Assembly (NCBI GenBank): GCA_035553895.1
Contig: DATMJI010000099.1
Span: 1-38,726 of the forward strand
DNA: 38,726 nucleotides
Origin: JADDRA01 sp035553895
GTDB lineage: Bacteria; Actinomycetota; Acidimicrobiia; Acidimicrobiales; CADCSY01
Reading direction: 5' to 3'
This document shows positions 22,139 through 30,574 of the stretch, piece after piece (the stretch's first letter is position 1; every line of letters starts with the position of its first letter). Both the position numbers and the translations under genes were made by a program. The notes under the pieces were generated by a model. It was not told the DNA's origin, made no database searches, and saw nothing but the letters and a program-made list of their open reading frames with translations.

Positions 22139-24534
22139 GCCCGGGCACGGGCCTCGCCTACCGGCTGGTCCTCGACCTCCAGGCCACCCAGAACCCGGCC
22201 CATGCCCACCGGGGCATCGGCCGCTACGTCAAGGAGCACGCCCGGGCCCTGATCGCCCAGGGTGCGGTGGACGCCCTCGTGCTCAACCCCCACCTGCCCT
22301 TCCCCCGCCAGCTCGACCGCGACCTGCTCTGCTCGCCCCTCCTGCGCTGGAACACCATGAGCGAGGTACGGGCCGTGGCCGGGTCCGCCTCCGGGCCGCT
22401 GGCCTACCACCTGATGTCGCCCTTCGAGCTGGGCGCCCACGCCGAGGGCGAGGTCCCGGCCCACCTGGTGGGCGAGGTTCCCCTGGTCGTCACCCTCTAC
22501 GACCTCATCCCCCTGGTCGATCCCGACCGCTACGCCGGCGACCCCGAGCGCATGCGCCGCTACCGGGTCCGCGCCGGGCTCCTGGAACGGGCCGATCTGG
22601 TGCTGGCCATCTCCGAGCACACCGCTCGCACCGCCCGGGAGCACCTGGGGCTGGACCCGGATCGGGTGGTGACCATCGGGGCCGGGGTGTCACCCTTCTT
22701 CGGGCCGGCCGGGCCGGGCGACGACCCGGTGGACCTGCTGGCGAGCGACCTGCCGGCCATCGACCGCCCCTTCGCCCTGGCCGTGGCCGGGGCCGAGCCC
22801 CGCAAGAACACCGAGCGCCTGCTGGAGGCCTGGGCGGCGTTGCCCGCCGACGTGCGAGATGCCCACCGGCTGGTGCTGGCCTGCCAGGTGGACGAGCCCA
22901 CGCAGCAGGCCTGGTCGGCGCACGGCCGGGCGGTGGGACTCGCCGACGGTGAGGTGGTGTGCACCGGCTGGGTGAGCGACGAGATCCTGCGGGCCCTCTA
23001 CCGGCGGGCCCGGGCCCTGGTCCTGCCCTCGCTGGCCGAGGGGTTCGGGCTCCCTGCGGCCGAGGCTTTGGCCTGCGGCTGCCCGGCCATCACCTCGTCG
23101 ACCTCGTCGCTGCCCGAGGTGCTCGCCTGGCCCCCGGCCACCTTCGACCCGACCGACACCGCGGCCATGGCCGCCGCCGTCGCCCGGGTGCTGGTCGACG
23201 ACGACCACCGGGCCGCCCTCCTGGCCCGGGCCGGGGAGCGAGCCGGCGAGCACACCTGGACCCGGGTCGCCGAGCGCAGCCTCGGTGCCCTCTCGGCGCT
23301 GGCACCCCCGCCGGTCGCCCGTACCGAGCTGCCGGTGCGGCTGGCCCTGGTCGGTCCCATGCCCCCGACGCCCTCGGGGATCGCCGACTACAACGCCCGG
23401 CTGGTGCCCCATCTCGCCCGGCGGTGCCAGCTCGACGTGTTCACCCCGTCCCCCCGGCCACCGGCGACCGCCCCCGGGGTGCGGTGGTTCCCACCACTGG
23501 CCCTCAGCCGCAACCTCAGCCCGTGGTCCTACGACGCCGTCGTCTACACCATCGGCAACAGCGACGACCACCACGATCTCTACGAGCAGGCCGAGGAGTT
23601 CCCGGGCCTGCTGTGGATGCACGACGTGCGCTTGAGCGGGCTCTACCTCAGCTACGCCCGGGCCCGGCGCTCGGGTGACGGAGCCCGGGACTTCCTCCGC
23701 TCCCGCCTGGTGGGCCAGTACCGCCGCCGCCTGCCGCCCGGGTTGGCCCTGGACATCGAGGACGAGCCCGAGGACTACGTGGAGTCGGGGCTGGGGATGA
23801 GCCAGGAGCTGGTCGAGCACCACCGGGGGGTGATCGTCAGCAACCAGGTGGCGCAGCGCCTGCTGATCCTGGACCAGCAGCCCGATGCCCGGGCGGTCCC
23901 GTCGTGGGTGGTGCCGCTGGCCGTCCCCGAGCCGTCGCCGGCACCGCCGCCGGACGGGACGGGGACCACCGGCGAGGCGGTGGTGGCGTCGTTCGGGATG
24001 GTGGCCCCGAGCAAGGCCCCCAGCCTGGTGGTGCGGGCCTTCGCCGCCGCCCGGCGCCGAGTGGGGGCGCGACCGGCCCGGTTGGTCTTCGTGGGTGAGG
24101 TGAGCGACGCCAACCGGGCCGCCCTCCAGGCCCTGGCCGATGCCGGCGGCGCCGGCGACCACGTGTCCTTCACCGGCCTGTGCCCCCGGGAGGACTACGA
24201 CGCCTGGATGGGCCGGGCGGCGGTGGCGGTGCAGCTCCGGCGCACCACCACGGGCGAGAGCTCGGGAGCCCTCCAGGAGTGCATCGCCACCGGGGTCCCC
24301 GTCGTCACCAACGTGGCCAGCGCCGGCGAGCTCCCCTCCGGCGTGGTCGACCTGGTGAGCCACGAGGTGGAGGTCGAGGAGCTGGCCGCCGCCATCGCCC
24401 GCAACCTGTCCGACGCCGGCCACGTGGCTCGCCAGCGCCAGGCCCAGGCCGCCCACGCCCGATCCTGGGGCTACGCCCAGGTGGCCGAACGCCTCCTCGA
24501 GATCGTCAGATCCCTGGCACCCCACCGGACCTAG
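22135..24534 (+). CDS. two-domain GT4 glycosyltransferase
   Basis: A 799-aa fusion of two GT-B glycosyltransferases. Domain 1 (about 1-395) starts LVLDLQATQNPAHAHRGIGRYV and has VAGAEPRKNTERLLEAW and the EX7E motif in AEGFGLPAAEA (E302). Domain 2 (about 400-799) restarts with LALVGPMPPTPSGIADYNARL, has SFGMVAPSKAP and GLCPREDYDAWM, and ends with GESSGALQECIATG, where the two Glu (708 and 715) are spaced EX6E rather than EX7E. Such double enzymes, as in E. coli WbdA-type mannosyltransferases, add two linkages of a repeat unit. It is coupled to the methyltransferase by a GTGA overlap. Sugar donors are not predictable; mannose, rhamnose or their deoxy relatives are likely given the neighbours. 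Confidence 0.88.
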   Translation: MSPGTGLAYRLVLDLQATQNPAHAHRGIGRYVKEHARALIAQGAVDALVLNPHLPFPRQLDRDLLCSPLLRWNTMSEVRAVAGSASGPLAYHLMSPFELGAHAEGEVPAHLVGEVPLVVTLYDLIPLVDPDRYAGDPERMRRYRVRAGLLERADLVLAISEHTARTAREHLGLDPDRVVTIGAGVSPFFGPAGPGDDPVDLLASDLPAIDRPFALAVAGAEPRKNTERLLEAWAALPADVRDAHRLVLACQVDEPTQQAWSAHGRAVGLADGEVVCTGWVSDEILRALYRRARALVLPSLAEGFGLPAAEALACGCPAITSSTSSLPEVLAWPPATFDPTDTAAMAAAVARVLVDDDHRAALLARAGERAGEHTWTRVAERSLGALSALAPPPVARTELPVRLALVGPMPPTPSGIADYNARLVPHLARRCQLDVFTPSPRPPATAPGVRWFPPLALSRNLSPWSYDAVVYTIGNSDDHHDLYEQAEEFPGLLWMHDVRLSGLYLSYARARRSGDGARDFLRSRLVGQYRRRLPPGLALDIEDEPEDYVESGLGMSQELVEHHRGVIVSNQVAQRLLILDQQPDARAVPSWVVPLAVPEPSPAPPPDGTGTTGEAVVASFGMVAPSKAPSLVVRAFAAARRRVGARPARLVFVGEVSDANRAALQALADAGGAGDHVSFTGLCPREDYDAWMGRAAVAVQLRRTTTGESSGALQECIATGVPVVTNVASAGELPSGVVDLVSHEVEVEELAAAIARNLSDAGHVARQRQAQAAHARSWGYAQVAERLLEIVRSLAPHRT

Positions 24535-24605
24535 GGGCCGCGGCCGGACCGGAGCGGTCGATGGGGACCCGAGGCGCGGTGCTCGCTGGCGAGGGGAGGT
24601 CCCGC

Positions 24606-24611
24606 TACCGT
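24606..24611 (+). promoter_or_regulatory. putative -10 (TACCGT) for GT-C gene
   Basis: TACCGT ends seven bases before GTG 24619, inside the 84-bp gap after the double glycosyltransferase. Confidence 0.5.
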
Positions 24612-24618
24612 CACGGGA

Positions 24619-26169
24619 GTGGAGGCCTCAAACCGGGAGGACCCCAGCGCTTCGGAAGCGGTCGCCACCGCCGACCTGGCCCACACTGCGGGTCCGGCCG
24701 CCGACCGGTCGAACGTCCCGCCGGTCTGGCTGGTCGTCCTCGTCGTCGGGATCGGCCTGGCCATGCGGTTTTGGACCTTGGCGTCACCACTGGGTGAGGC
24801 CGATTCGGACGAAGCGGTCGTGGGCCTGATGGCCGGCCAGTTTCTCGAGGGCGACTTCGACACCTTCTTCTGGGGGAGCAACTACGGCGGCACCATCGAC
24901 CAGATCCTCACCGCCGGGGTGTTCGCCCTGGTGGGACCGTCGGTGGCCGCGCTCAAGCTGGTGCAGGTGGCACTGGCCGCCGGAGCCTGCCTGCTCACCT
25001 GGCGGGTCGGCCGGCGGGTGGTCAGCGAGGCCTCGGCCCGGACCGCCGCCCTGCTGTTCTGGATCGCTCCCGCCGCCTACGTGCTGTTCTCGACGAAGTC
25101 GCGTGGCTGGCACTGGCTGGGACTCTGCCTGGCCCTGGGGATCGTCCTGACCTGCCTGAAACTCGTGGACCGGCCCCGCTGGCAGGAGGCGTCGATGCTG
25201 GGCCTGCTCCTGGGCCTGGCCTTTTGGACCTCGCCCGCCCTCGGCTTCCTCGTGCTGCCGGCGGTCGCCTACGCCGTTGCCCGCCGGCCCCGCCTGCTCG
25301 CATTGGCCTGGACTGCGCTCCCAGCCTTCCTCATCGGTGCGGCCCCATGGATCCGCTACAACCTGAGCAACGGCTTCGTGTCCCTCGAGCAGTTGCCCGT
25401 CCCCGTCCAGACCACGTACCTGGGTCGTCTCGCCGGCTTCTTCACCGAGGCCCTGCCCATGGCCCTGGGGCTCAAGGTGCCCTACAGCCACGCCTGGATC
25501 GCCGGTCCGGTGGCGGTGGTGCTCTACGGGCTGGCCCTGCTCGGCCTGGCGGTGCTGCTCGCTGGCCGGCCCCCGCGTCTGGCTCCCCTGCTCGTCCTGG
25601 CCGTCGCCTACCCCCTCCTCTTCGCCGCCACGTCCTCCAGCTTCTACGTCAACGAACCCCGCTACCTGCTGTACCTGGCCCCGGTGATCGCCTTGCTGGT
25701 GGCCATCCCCCTGACCAGCCCGCGTCGCCAGGTGGCGGCACTCGCCGTCGCCGCCTGCCTGTCCGTGGCCGGGTTGGCTTCGCTCGTCACCTGGGCGGGC
25801 GACCACCCCGACAACTACGACCTGGCGGCCGGTGAGCTCGACCTGGTGATCTCCGTACTGGATCAGCGCGGGATCGAGACGGCCTGGGCCGATTACTGGA
25901 CCGCCTACCGGCTGACCTTTCTCACCGACGAGGCGGTGGTGGCCGCCTCCGTCGACTACGTCCGGCATCTGCCCTACCAGCAGGTGGTGGGAGCGTCTCC
26001 CGAAGTCGCCTACGTGGTGCATCGAGCCACGGGTCCGGATCAGCGCCTGGGAGGAGCACTGGCGGACCTCGGGATCGAGTTCGAGCGCATCGATGCCGGC
26101 GCCTTCGCCGTCTACCTTCCCGATGAGCCTCGCCATCCCAGCACCTTGCCCGGGGTCTTCGGCTCCTGA
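24619..26169 (+). CDS. GT-C type membrane glycosyltransferase (ArnT/PMT-like)
   Basis: A 516-aa polytopic protein. A Ser/Ala-rich cytoplasmic N-tail (1-34) precedes span 1 (36-56). The first outer loop begins with GEADSDEAVVGLMAG (59-73), whose Asp/Glu pair (D64-E65) matches the catalytic acid of GT39/ArnT-like enzymes, followed by WGSNYGGTIDQ. About ten more spans follow, then a C-terminal outer domain (410-516). The family transfers sugars from polyprenyl-phosphate donors to lipids, glycans or proteins. The donor could come from the GT2 enzymes encoded at 1950-3176 or 16846-17598. Its tail faces the minus-strand operon with only a 28-bp gap and no clear hairpin. Start GTG 24619 rests on the hexamer seven bases upstream. 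Confidence 0.82.
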   Translation: MEASNREDPSASEAVATADLAHTAGPAADRSNVPPVWLVVLVVGIGLAMRFWTLASPLGEADSDEAVVGLMAGQFLEGDFDTFFWGSNYGGTIDQILTAGVFALVGPSVAALKLVQVALAAGACLLTWRVGRRVVSEASARTAALLFWIAPAAYVLFSTKSRGWHWLGLCLALGIVLTCLKLVDRPRWQEASMLGLLLGLAFWTSPALGFLVLPAVAYAVARRPRLLALAWTALPAFLIGAAPWIRYNLSNGFVSLEQLPVPVQTTYLGRLAGFFTEALPMALGLKVPYSHAWIAGPVAVVLYGLALLGLAVLLAGRPPRLAPLLVLAVAYPLLFAATSSSFYVNEPRYLLYLAPVIALLVAIPLTSPRRQVAALAVAACLSVAGLASLVTWAGDHPDNYDLAAGELDLVISVLDQRGIETAWADYWTAYRLTFLTDEAVVAASVDYVRHLPYQQVVGASPEVAYVVHRATGPDQRLGGALADLGIEFERIDAGAFAVYLPDEPRHPSTLPGVFGS

Positions 26170-26197
26170 CGGCCCCGCTCAATCCTTGCCGGCCGCC

Positions 26198-27376
26198 CTA
26201 GGCCCGGGCCGCCACCGCCTCGAGGAAGGCGCCGTAGCGCTCGATCAGCACCGGCCAGCGGTAGTGGGCGTCCACGTAGGCCCGCCCCCGGTGGGCCAGG
26301 GTGGCGGCCAGGCCGGGGTCACCCAGCAACCGGTCGAGGACGGCCTCGAAGTGGGCGTAGCCGTCGAACCACAACCCGCCCCCCGAGCGTTCGCAGTGCT
26401 CCCGGGTGGCCAAGCAGCGGGCGTTGACCACCACCGGGACCTCGGCCGTCCACGCTTCCACCAGCACCAGGGAGAAGGCCTCGTAAGCCGACGGCTGGAT
26501 TAGCACCGCCGCCCCCCGCAGCAGGCCCCACTTGGTGGCCTCGTCCACCCGGCCGGCGAGGACGATGTCGGGATGCGCCGGGGGCCGGTCCACCACGGGC
26601 CCGGCCAGCACCAGGGCCAGAGGCCCGGGGTGGCGGTCCTTGTAGGCGGCGAAGAAGCGGGCCAGCATCCCCGTGCCCTTGCCGTCGTCGACGCGCCCGA
26701 CGCAGACGAGATAGGGCCGGTCGCCGAGATCCAGGGCGGCGCGAGCGGCGCCGGGCTCCCCGGGCGCCTCCTCGATGCCGAGGCCGAGGACCAGCTGGCG
26801 GGTGGCACCCACGGGGAACAGCCCCTCCACCAGGCGGCGCTCGCCCCAGGTCTGGAAGACCAGGCCGCGGGCGCCTGCGAACACCGGCGCCATGATGGGC
26901 AGGCGCAGCGGCTGCTCGTCGTGGGCTGCCGGGTGCATCACCGCCCGCCCGCCGGCCTCGGCCAGTCCCCGCACCGTGGGGTGGTAGAGGTAGGGGTAGA
27001 ACACAACGGCATCGGCGTCGCTGGCCCCTACGGCGTCGACCACCGAGGGGTTGACCGGGCCCTGGAGGTCGATCCAGCGCTCCTGGTCGGCCACCGACGC
27101 CCGGGCCGGGTCGAGCAGAACCCGGCGGGAGAAGCGCTCGAAGCCCGGATCCCGGCCCGCAGCGGAGCGGAAGCGGTGCACGACCACCCCGTTGAGCTCC
27201 ACCGTGCCCGGCTGGTACTCGTCGGCCCAGGTGTGCGAGTCGAGGGCGCAGGTGGTGAGGACCTCGGCCTCCCAGCCCAGCTGGGACACCAGCCGCTCGG
27301 CCAGCATCCGGGCGCCGAGCTCGGCTCCTCCCACCACCTCCAGGCCGTAGCGGGGCACGACGTAGGCCACCTTCAT
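26198..27376 (-). CDS. GT4 family glycosyltransferase
   Basis: A 392-aa GT-B retaining glycosyltransferase. The N-domain starts KVAYVVPRYGLEVVGGAELGARMLAERL, with the GGAE loop typical of GT4. The C-domain holds YLVCVGRVDDGKGTGML and the EX7E motif EAFSLVLVE, followed by VPVVVNARC. It would use a nucleotide sugar to extend a lipid-linked glycan at the inner membrane face. It is the last gene of the six-gene operon running from the ABC permease; its ATG overlaps the TGA of the preceding gene (ATGA, 27373-27376). The GT4 upstream of it is a different subgroup, so this is probably a separate linkage enzyme rather than a copy. Confidence 0.9.
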   Translation of the reverse strand: MKVAYVVPRYGLEVVGGAELGARMLAERLVSQLGWEAEVLTTCALDSHTWADEYQPGTVELNGVVVHRFRSAAGRDPGFERFSRRVLLDPARASVADQERWIDLQGPVNPSVVDAVGASDADAVVFYPYLYHPTVRGLAEAGGRAVMHPAAHDEQPLRLPIMAPVFAGARGLVFQTWGERRLVEGLFPVGATRQLVLGLGIEEAPGEPGAARAALDLGDRPYLVCVGRVDDGKGTGMLARFFAAYKDRHPGPLALVLAGPVVDRPPAHPDIVLAGRVDEATKWGLLRGAAVLIQPSAYEAFSLVLVEAWTAEVPVVVNARCLATREHCERSGGGLWFDGYAHFEAVLDRLLGDPGLAATLAHRGRAYVDAHYRWPVLIERYGAFLEAVAARA

Positions 27377-28452
27377 GGACCGAGGAGCCGCTCCAGGACG
27401 GCGGCCATGCGCTGGCGGGTGGCGGCCAGCTCGAAGTCGGCCAGCCGGGCGGTGCCGGCGGCCACCAGGCGACCGGCCAGCTCGGGATCATCCACCACCC
27501 GGTGCACGGCGGCCGCCACCGTGGCCGGATCCTTGGCCGCCAGGCACAGGCCGCCGGCACCGAGGGTCTCGGGCACGACGGCGGCGGCGTAGGCCACGAT
27601 GGGCACCCGGTGGTGCATGGCCTCGAGCAGGGGGACGCAGAAGCCCTCGTGCTCGGACAGGCACACCAGCACGTCCGCCGCCTGGTAGTGGGCGACCAGC
27701 TGGCCGGGGCTGACCCCGCCCTCCAGCTCCACGGCGTCACCGAGCCCCAGGGCGGCGGCGAAGCCGGTGAGGGCCCGCAGGTAGGCGTCGGACGACGACG
27801 ACCCGACGATCCGCAGTACGGCGCCGGGGTCGTAGGCCCGCCGGTAGGCAGCCAGAGCCTTGACCAGGTCGTGCTGGGCCTTGTTGGGCGCCACCCGGCC
27901 GACGAAGAGCCAGACCGGACCCGAGGATCGTTCCCGCAACCGCTCCAGGTAGGCATGGTCGACTTCGGCGTCGTGGGCGGCCACGTCCACCAGCACGGGG
28001 ACCACCTCGGTCTCCCGGTAGCCGAGGGCCACCAGCTCGGCCTCGTTGTAGGCGCTGTCGGCGATCCCCAGGCGAGCCCGATCGGCCAGGGTGGCGAGCT
28101 GGACGCGGCCCCAGCGCAGGCCGTGCACGACGCCCGGCTCCCAGGGGGCGAAGAAGTGCTCGGGGGTGATGTTGTGGTGGTTGACCACCAGCGTCTCGGA
28201 GCGAGCCGCCACGAAGTCGGCCACCACCGAGCCGATGGCCGTCTGGTAGACGAGGACGTCGCCGGGCTGGGCCGCCAGCCGGGTGCCGTAGTCGGCGAAG
28301 GGGCGGCCTTCGGTGGCCAGGGCCGGGTGGACGTGTTCGGCGAAGAGCTCCGACGCCACCCCTATGGCCCGGGCCACACTCCGGATCTCGAGCATGTGGG
28401 CGCCCACCGCGCCCGGCTCCAGGGTGGGGACGAACTGGTGCAGGGCACTCAC
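27373..28452 (-). CDS. GT4 family glycosyltransferase, tandem paralogue A
   Basis: A 359-aa GT-B enzyme. It starts SALHQFVPTLEPGAVG; the donor side has VWLFVGRVAPNKAQHDLVKA and the EX7E motif in EHEGFCVPLLEAM, then VPIVAYAAAVVPETLG. It is clearly homologous along its whole length to the product of the next gene upstream (28449-29537), sharing the HQFxPTL opening, WEP, GIADSAYN, NKAQHDL and HEGFC segments, so the two arose by tandem duplication. A GTGA overlap joins it to that gene and an ATGA overlap to the next. Likely role: one linkage of the exported polysaccharide, with a donor or acceptor that has diverged from that of its twin. Confidence 0.9.
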   Translation of the reverse strand: MSALHQFVPTLEPGAVGAHMLEIRSVARAIGVASELFAEHVHPALATEGRPFADYGTRLAAQPGDVLVYQTAIGSVVADFVAARSETLVVNHHNITPEHFFAPWEPGVVHGLRWGRVQLATLADRARLGIADSAYNEAELVALGYRETEVVPVLVDVAAHDAEVDHAYLERLRERSSGPVWLFVGRVAPNKAQHDLVKALAAYRRAYDPGAVLRIVGSSSSDAYLRALTGFAAALGLGDAVELEGGVSPGQLVAHYQAADVLVCLSEHEGFCVPLLEAMHHRVPIVAYAAAVVPETLGAGGLCLAAKDPATVAAAVHRVVDDPELAGRLVAAGTARLADFELAATRQRMAAVLERLLGP

Positions 28453-29537
28453 CAGGCGCCGTCCACCACCGGCGCCAGGGCGGCGGCGAAGCGCTCCCGG
28501 CTGCGAGCCAGCTCGAAGTCGCCCAGGCGGCGGCGGCCGGCGGCCACCAGGCCGGCGGCCAGCTCGGTGTCGGTCACGACCCGGTGCACCGCCGCCGCCA
28601 CGAGCGACGGCGCCTTGGAGGCGAGGCTCAGGCCGGCACCGGCCAGGGTCTCGGGCACCGCCGCCGAGGCGTAGGCCACGATGGGCAGGTGGTGGTGCAT
28701 GGCTTCGAGCAGGGGGATGCAGAAGCCCTCGTGGTCAGAGGCGCACACGAAGACGTCGGCGGCCTGGTAGTGGGCGGCCAGCTCGGCATCGGTCACCTCC
28801 CCCACCAGATCGACGGCACCGTCGAGCTCCAGCTCGTGGCGGAAGCGCTCCAGGGCAGTGGCGTAGGCGTGGGACGACGACCCCCCCACCAGACGCAGCC
28901 GGGCAGCCTGGTCGTAGACCCGCCGGTAGACGCTGAAGGCCTTGATGAGGTCGTGCTGGGCCTTGTTGGGGGAGATGCGGCCCACGAACAGCCAGACCGA
29001 CCCGCTCCCCGACGCCTCCCGCAGGCGCGCCAGCGCCGTCCGGTCGACCGCGGTGTCGAAGGCGGCCAGGTCGATCAGGAGGGGGACGACCTCGGTGTCG
29101 GCATAGCCCAAGTCGTCGAGCTCGGCCCGGTTGTAGGCGGAGTCGGCGATGCCGAGCACCGCCGCCGGGGCCAGGTCGGCCAGCTGGCGCCGGCCCAGGG
29201 CCAGTTCGGCACCGACGTGGGGCTCCCATGGTCCGAACAGCGAGACCGGGGTCATGTTGTGGTAGTTGACGACCTTGGGCTGGGGGCAGGCGAGCAGGTG
29301 CTCGACCACGGCGCTGCCGGTCGAGGCCTGGTACACCAGCACCGCCGGTTCGTCGCCGGCACCGTCGTAGCTGCGGAACGGCCGGGTCAGGTGCGCCACC
29401 TCGGGGGTGGCCTCGGCTACGTAGATCCGGGACTCGACGCCGAGGTCTTCCAGCAGCGAGCGCACGGCCAGGGTGTGGTTGCCCACGGCCGAGCGGGCGG
29501 CCAGGGTGGGGATGAACTGGTGGACGGCGGAGATCAA
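28449..29537 (-). CDS. GT4 family glycosyltransferase, tandem paralogue B
   Basis: A 362-aa GT-B enzyme, sister of the neighbouring paralogue A. Motifs: SAVHQFIPTL at the N-terminus, GIADSAYNRAEL, VWLFVGRISPNKAQHDLIKA, EX7E in DHEGFCIPLLEAM, and LPIVAYASAAVPETLA. The frame has no ATG or GTG near the expected N-terminus; TTG 29537 is chosen because it forms a TTGA overlap with the methyltransferase stop, mirroring the GTGA and ATGA junctions elsewhere in the operon, and because the paralogue begins at the same alignment position. The upstream open stretch to 29900 is antisense-type translation of the methyltransferase. Confidence 0.88.
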   Translation of the reverse strand: MISAVHQFIPTLAARSAVGNHTLAVRSLLEDLGVESRIYVAEATPEVAHLTRPFRSYDGAGDEPAVLVYQASTGSAVVEHLLACPQPKVVNYHNMTPVSLFGPWEPHVGAELALGRRQLADLAPAAVLGIADSAYNRAELDDLGYADTEVVPLLIDLAAFDTAVDRTALARLREASGSGSVWLFVGRISPNKAQHDLIKAFSVYRRVYDQAARLRLVGGSSSHAYATALERFRHELELDGAVDLVGEVTDAELAAHYQAADVFVCASDHEGFCIPLLEAMHHHLPIVAYASAAVPETLAGAGLSLASKAPSLVAAAVHRVVTDTELAAGLVAAGRRRLGDFELARSRERFAAALAPVVDGAW

Positions 29538-30574
29538 CGACGGCGGACGCCGGTCACGACGTAGCTGGCCGGACCGAACAGCGCCTCCTCGATGTGGGCC
29601 AGGTTGGCGTTGAGGACCTCGGCCCCCTCGCCCGGCGGCACCGCCTGGAGGGTCACCAGCGGGGGCCCGTCGTGGTCGGCCAGCTCGACGAATCCCCGGC
29701 GCTCGAGCAGGGCCCGCCAGGTGGCGGCGTGCAGCGGTCGACCGGGCGAGAGATCGGTGGTGACCACGTCGCTGGCCCGGGCCCAGGCGCCCGGGCTGGT
29801 GCTCACCACCACCACCCGCCCGCCGTCGGCCAGGGTGGCGGCGGCCAGGCCGGCCAGCTCCACCTGGAAGGCCAGGGCCAGGCGGTCGACGCAGGCACAC
29901 AGCACCAGGCCCCCGAGGCGGGCCTCAGCCACCCCCCGGAGATGCTCGAGGGCATCGCCGGCGCGCACCTCGGAGCCGGCGGCGACCGCCGACTGGGCCC
30001 GGGCCGGGTCGGGATCAACCCCGTAGGCGTCGAGGCCCTCGCCGACGAGCAACCGCACCAGGGCGCCGTCGCCGCACTCGCCCACCAGCACCCGGCCCTC
30101 GGTGCCGGCCAGGGCTTCGGCGATGCGGCTCTCGAAGGGCGACACCGCAGCCGGGTCGGCTCGGTGACGACTGTCGTCGCCGGCCGGATCGGTCGCCCCC
30201 CCGGCCGCCTCCAGGGCCTTGACCCGGCCGGCCAGGAGCTTGAGGGCCGCCGCCCAGGAGGTGGCCAGCTCGCTCACCTGCTGGGCCAGGTAGCGCAGGT
30301 ACCACTCCATGAGCTTGCGCAAGCCCCGCTTGAGGGGGGCGACCCCGGGGATGTTCGAACCGGTGGGCACGTCCACGTCGACGAAGGAGGCCCGGTCGGC
30401 GGCGGCCAGCACGGCGTCGAGGTCGTCCCCACTGGCCGCGGCGGGGGCGAAGCGGGCGAAGACCAGGTCGAGCTGGCGCTCGAGGTCGGCGGGGAAGTCT
30501 CCCGACGCCCGCCGGGCCGCCACCTCGTCCTCGATCTCGCGCACCACCTGGTCGAAGTCGATGATGTCGCTCAC
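29534..30574 (-). CDS. methyltransferase-like protein beside the ABC exporter
   Basis: A 346-aa protein. The N-terminal half has the FDQVVREIEDEVAARRASGDF opening found in methyltransferases of polysaccharide clusters, then GLRKLMEWYLRYLAQQVSELA (helical, membrane-lining). The C-terminal half has the class I fold order, but key motifs are eroded: motif I reads VLVGECGDG where relatives have LDLGCGRG, the EHLPF-type segment reads DRLAL, and the TPNPEN-type segment reads STSPGA. The acidic GVDPDP at the end of strand 2 is kept. It may bind SAM weakly or act as a non-catalytic chain-length partner. Its position directly after the Wzt-like ATPase, with GTGA overlap, recalls chain-capping enzymes of ABC-dependent O-antigen systems. 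GTG start 30574. Confidence 0.75.
   Translation of the reverse strand: MSDIIDFDQVVREIEDEVAARRASGDFPADLERQLDLVFARFAPAAASGDDLDAVLAAADRASFVDVDVPTGSNIPGVAPLKRGLRKLMEWYLRYLAQQVSELATSWAAALKLLAGRVKALEAAGGATDPAGDDSRHRADPAAVSPFESRIAEALAGTEGRVLVGECGDGALVRLLVGEGLDAYGVDPDPARAQSAVAAGSEVRAGDALEHLRGVAEARLGGLVLCACVDRLALAFQVELAGLAAATLADGGRVVVVSTSPGAWARASDVVTTDLSPGRPLHAATWRALLERRGFVELADHDGPPLVTLQAVPPGEGAEVLNANLAHIEEALFGPASYVVTGVRRR

Noticed and set aside
26170..26197. Terminator between the convergent GT-C and GT4 genes
   Set aside because: Only GC-rich partial symmetry is seen, with no stable perfect stem; not enough to call.
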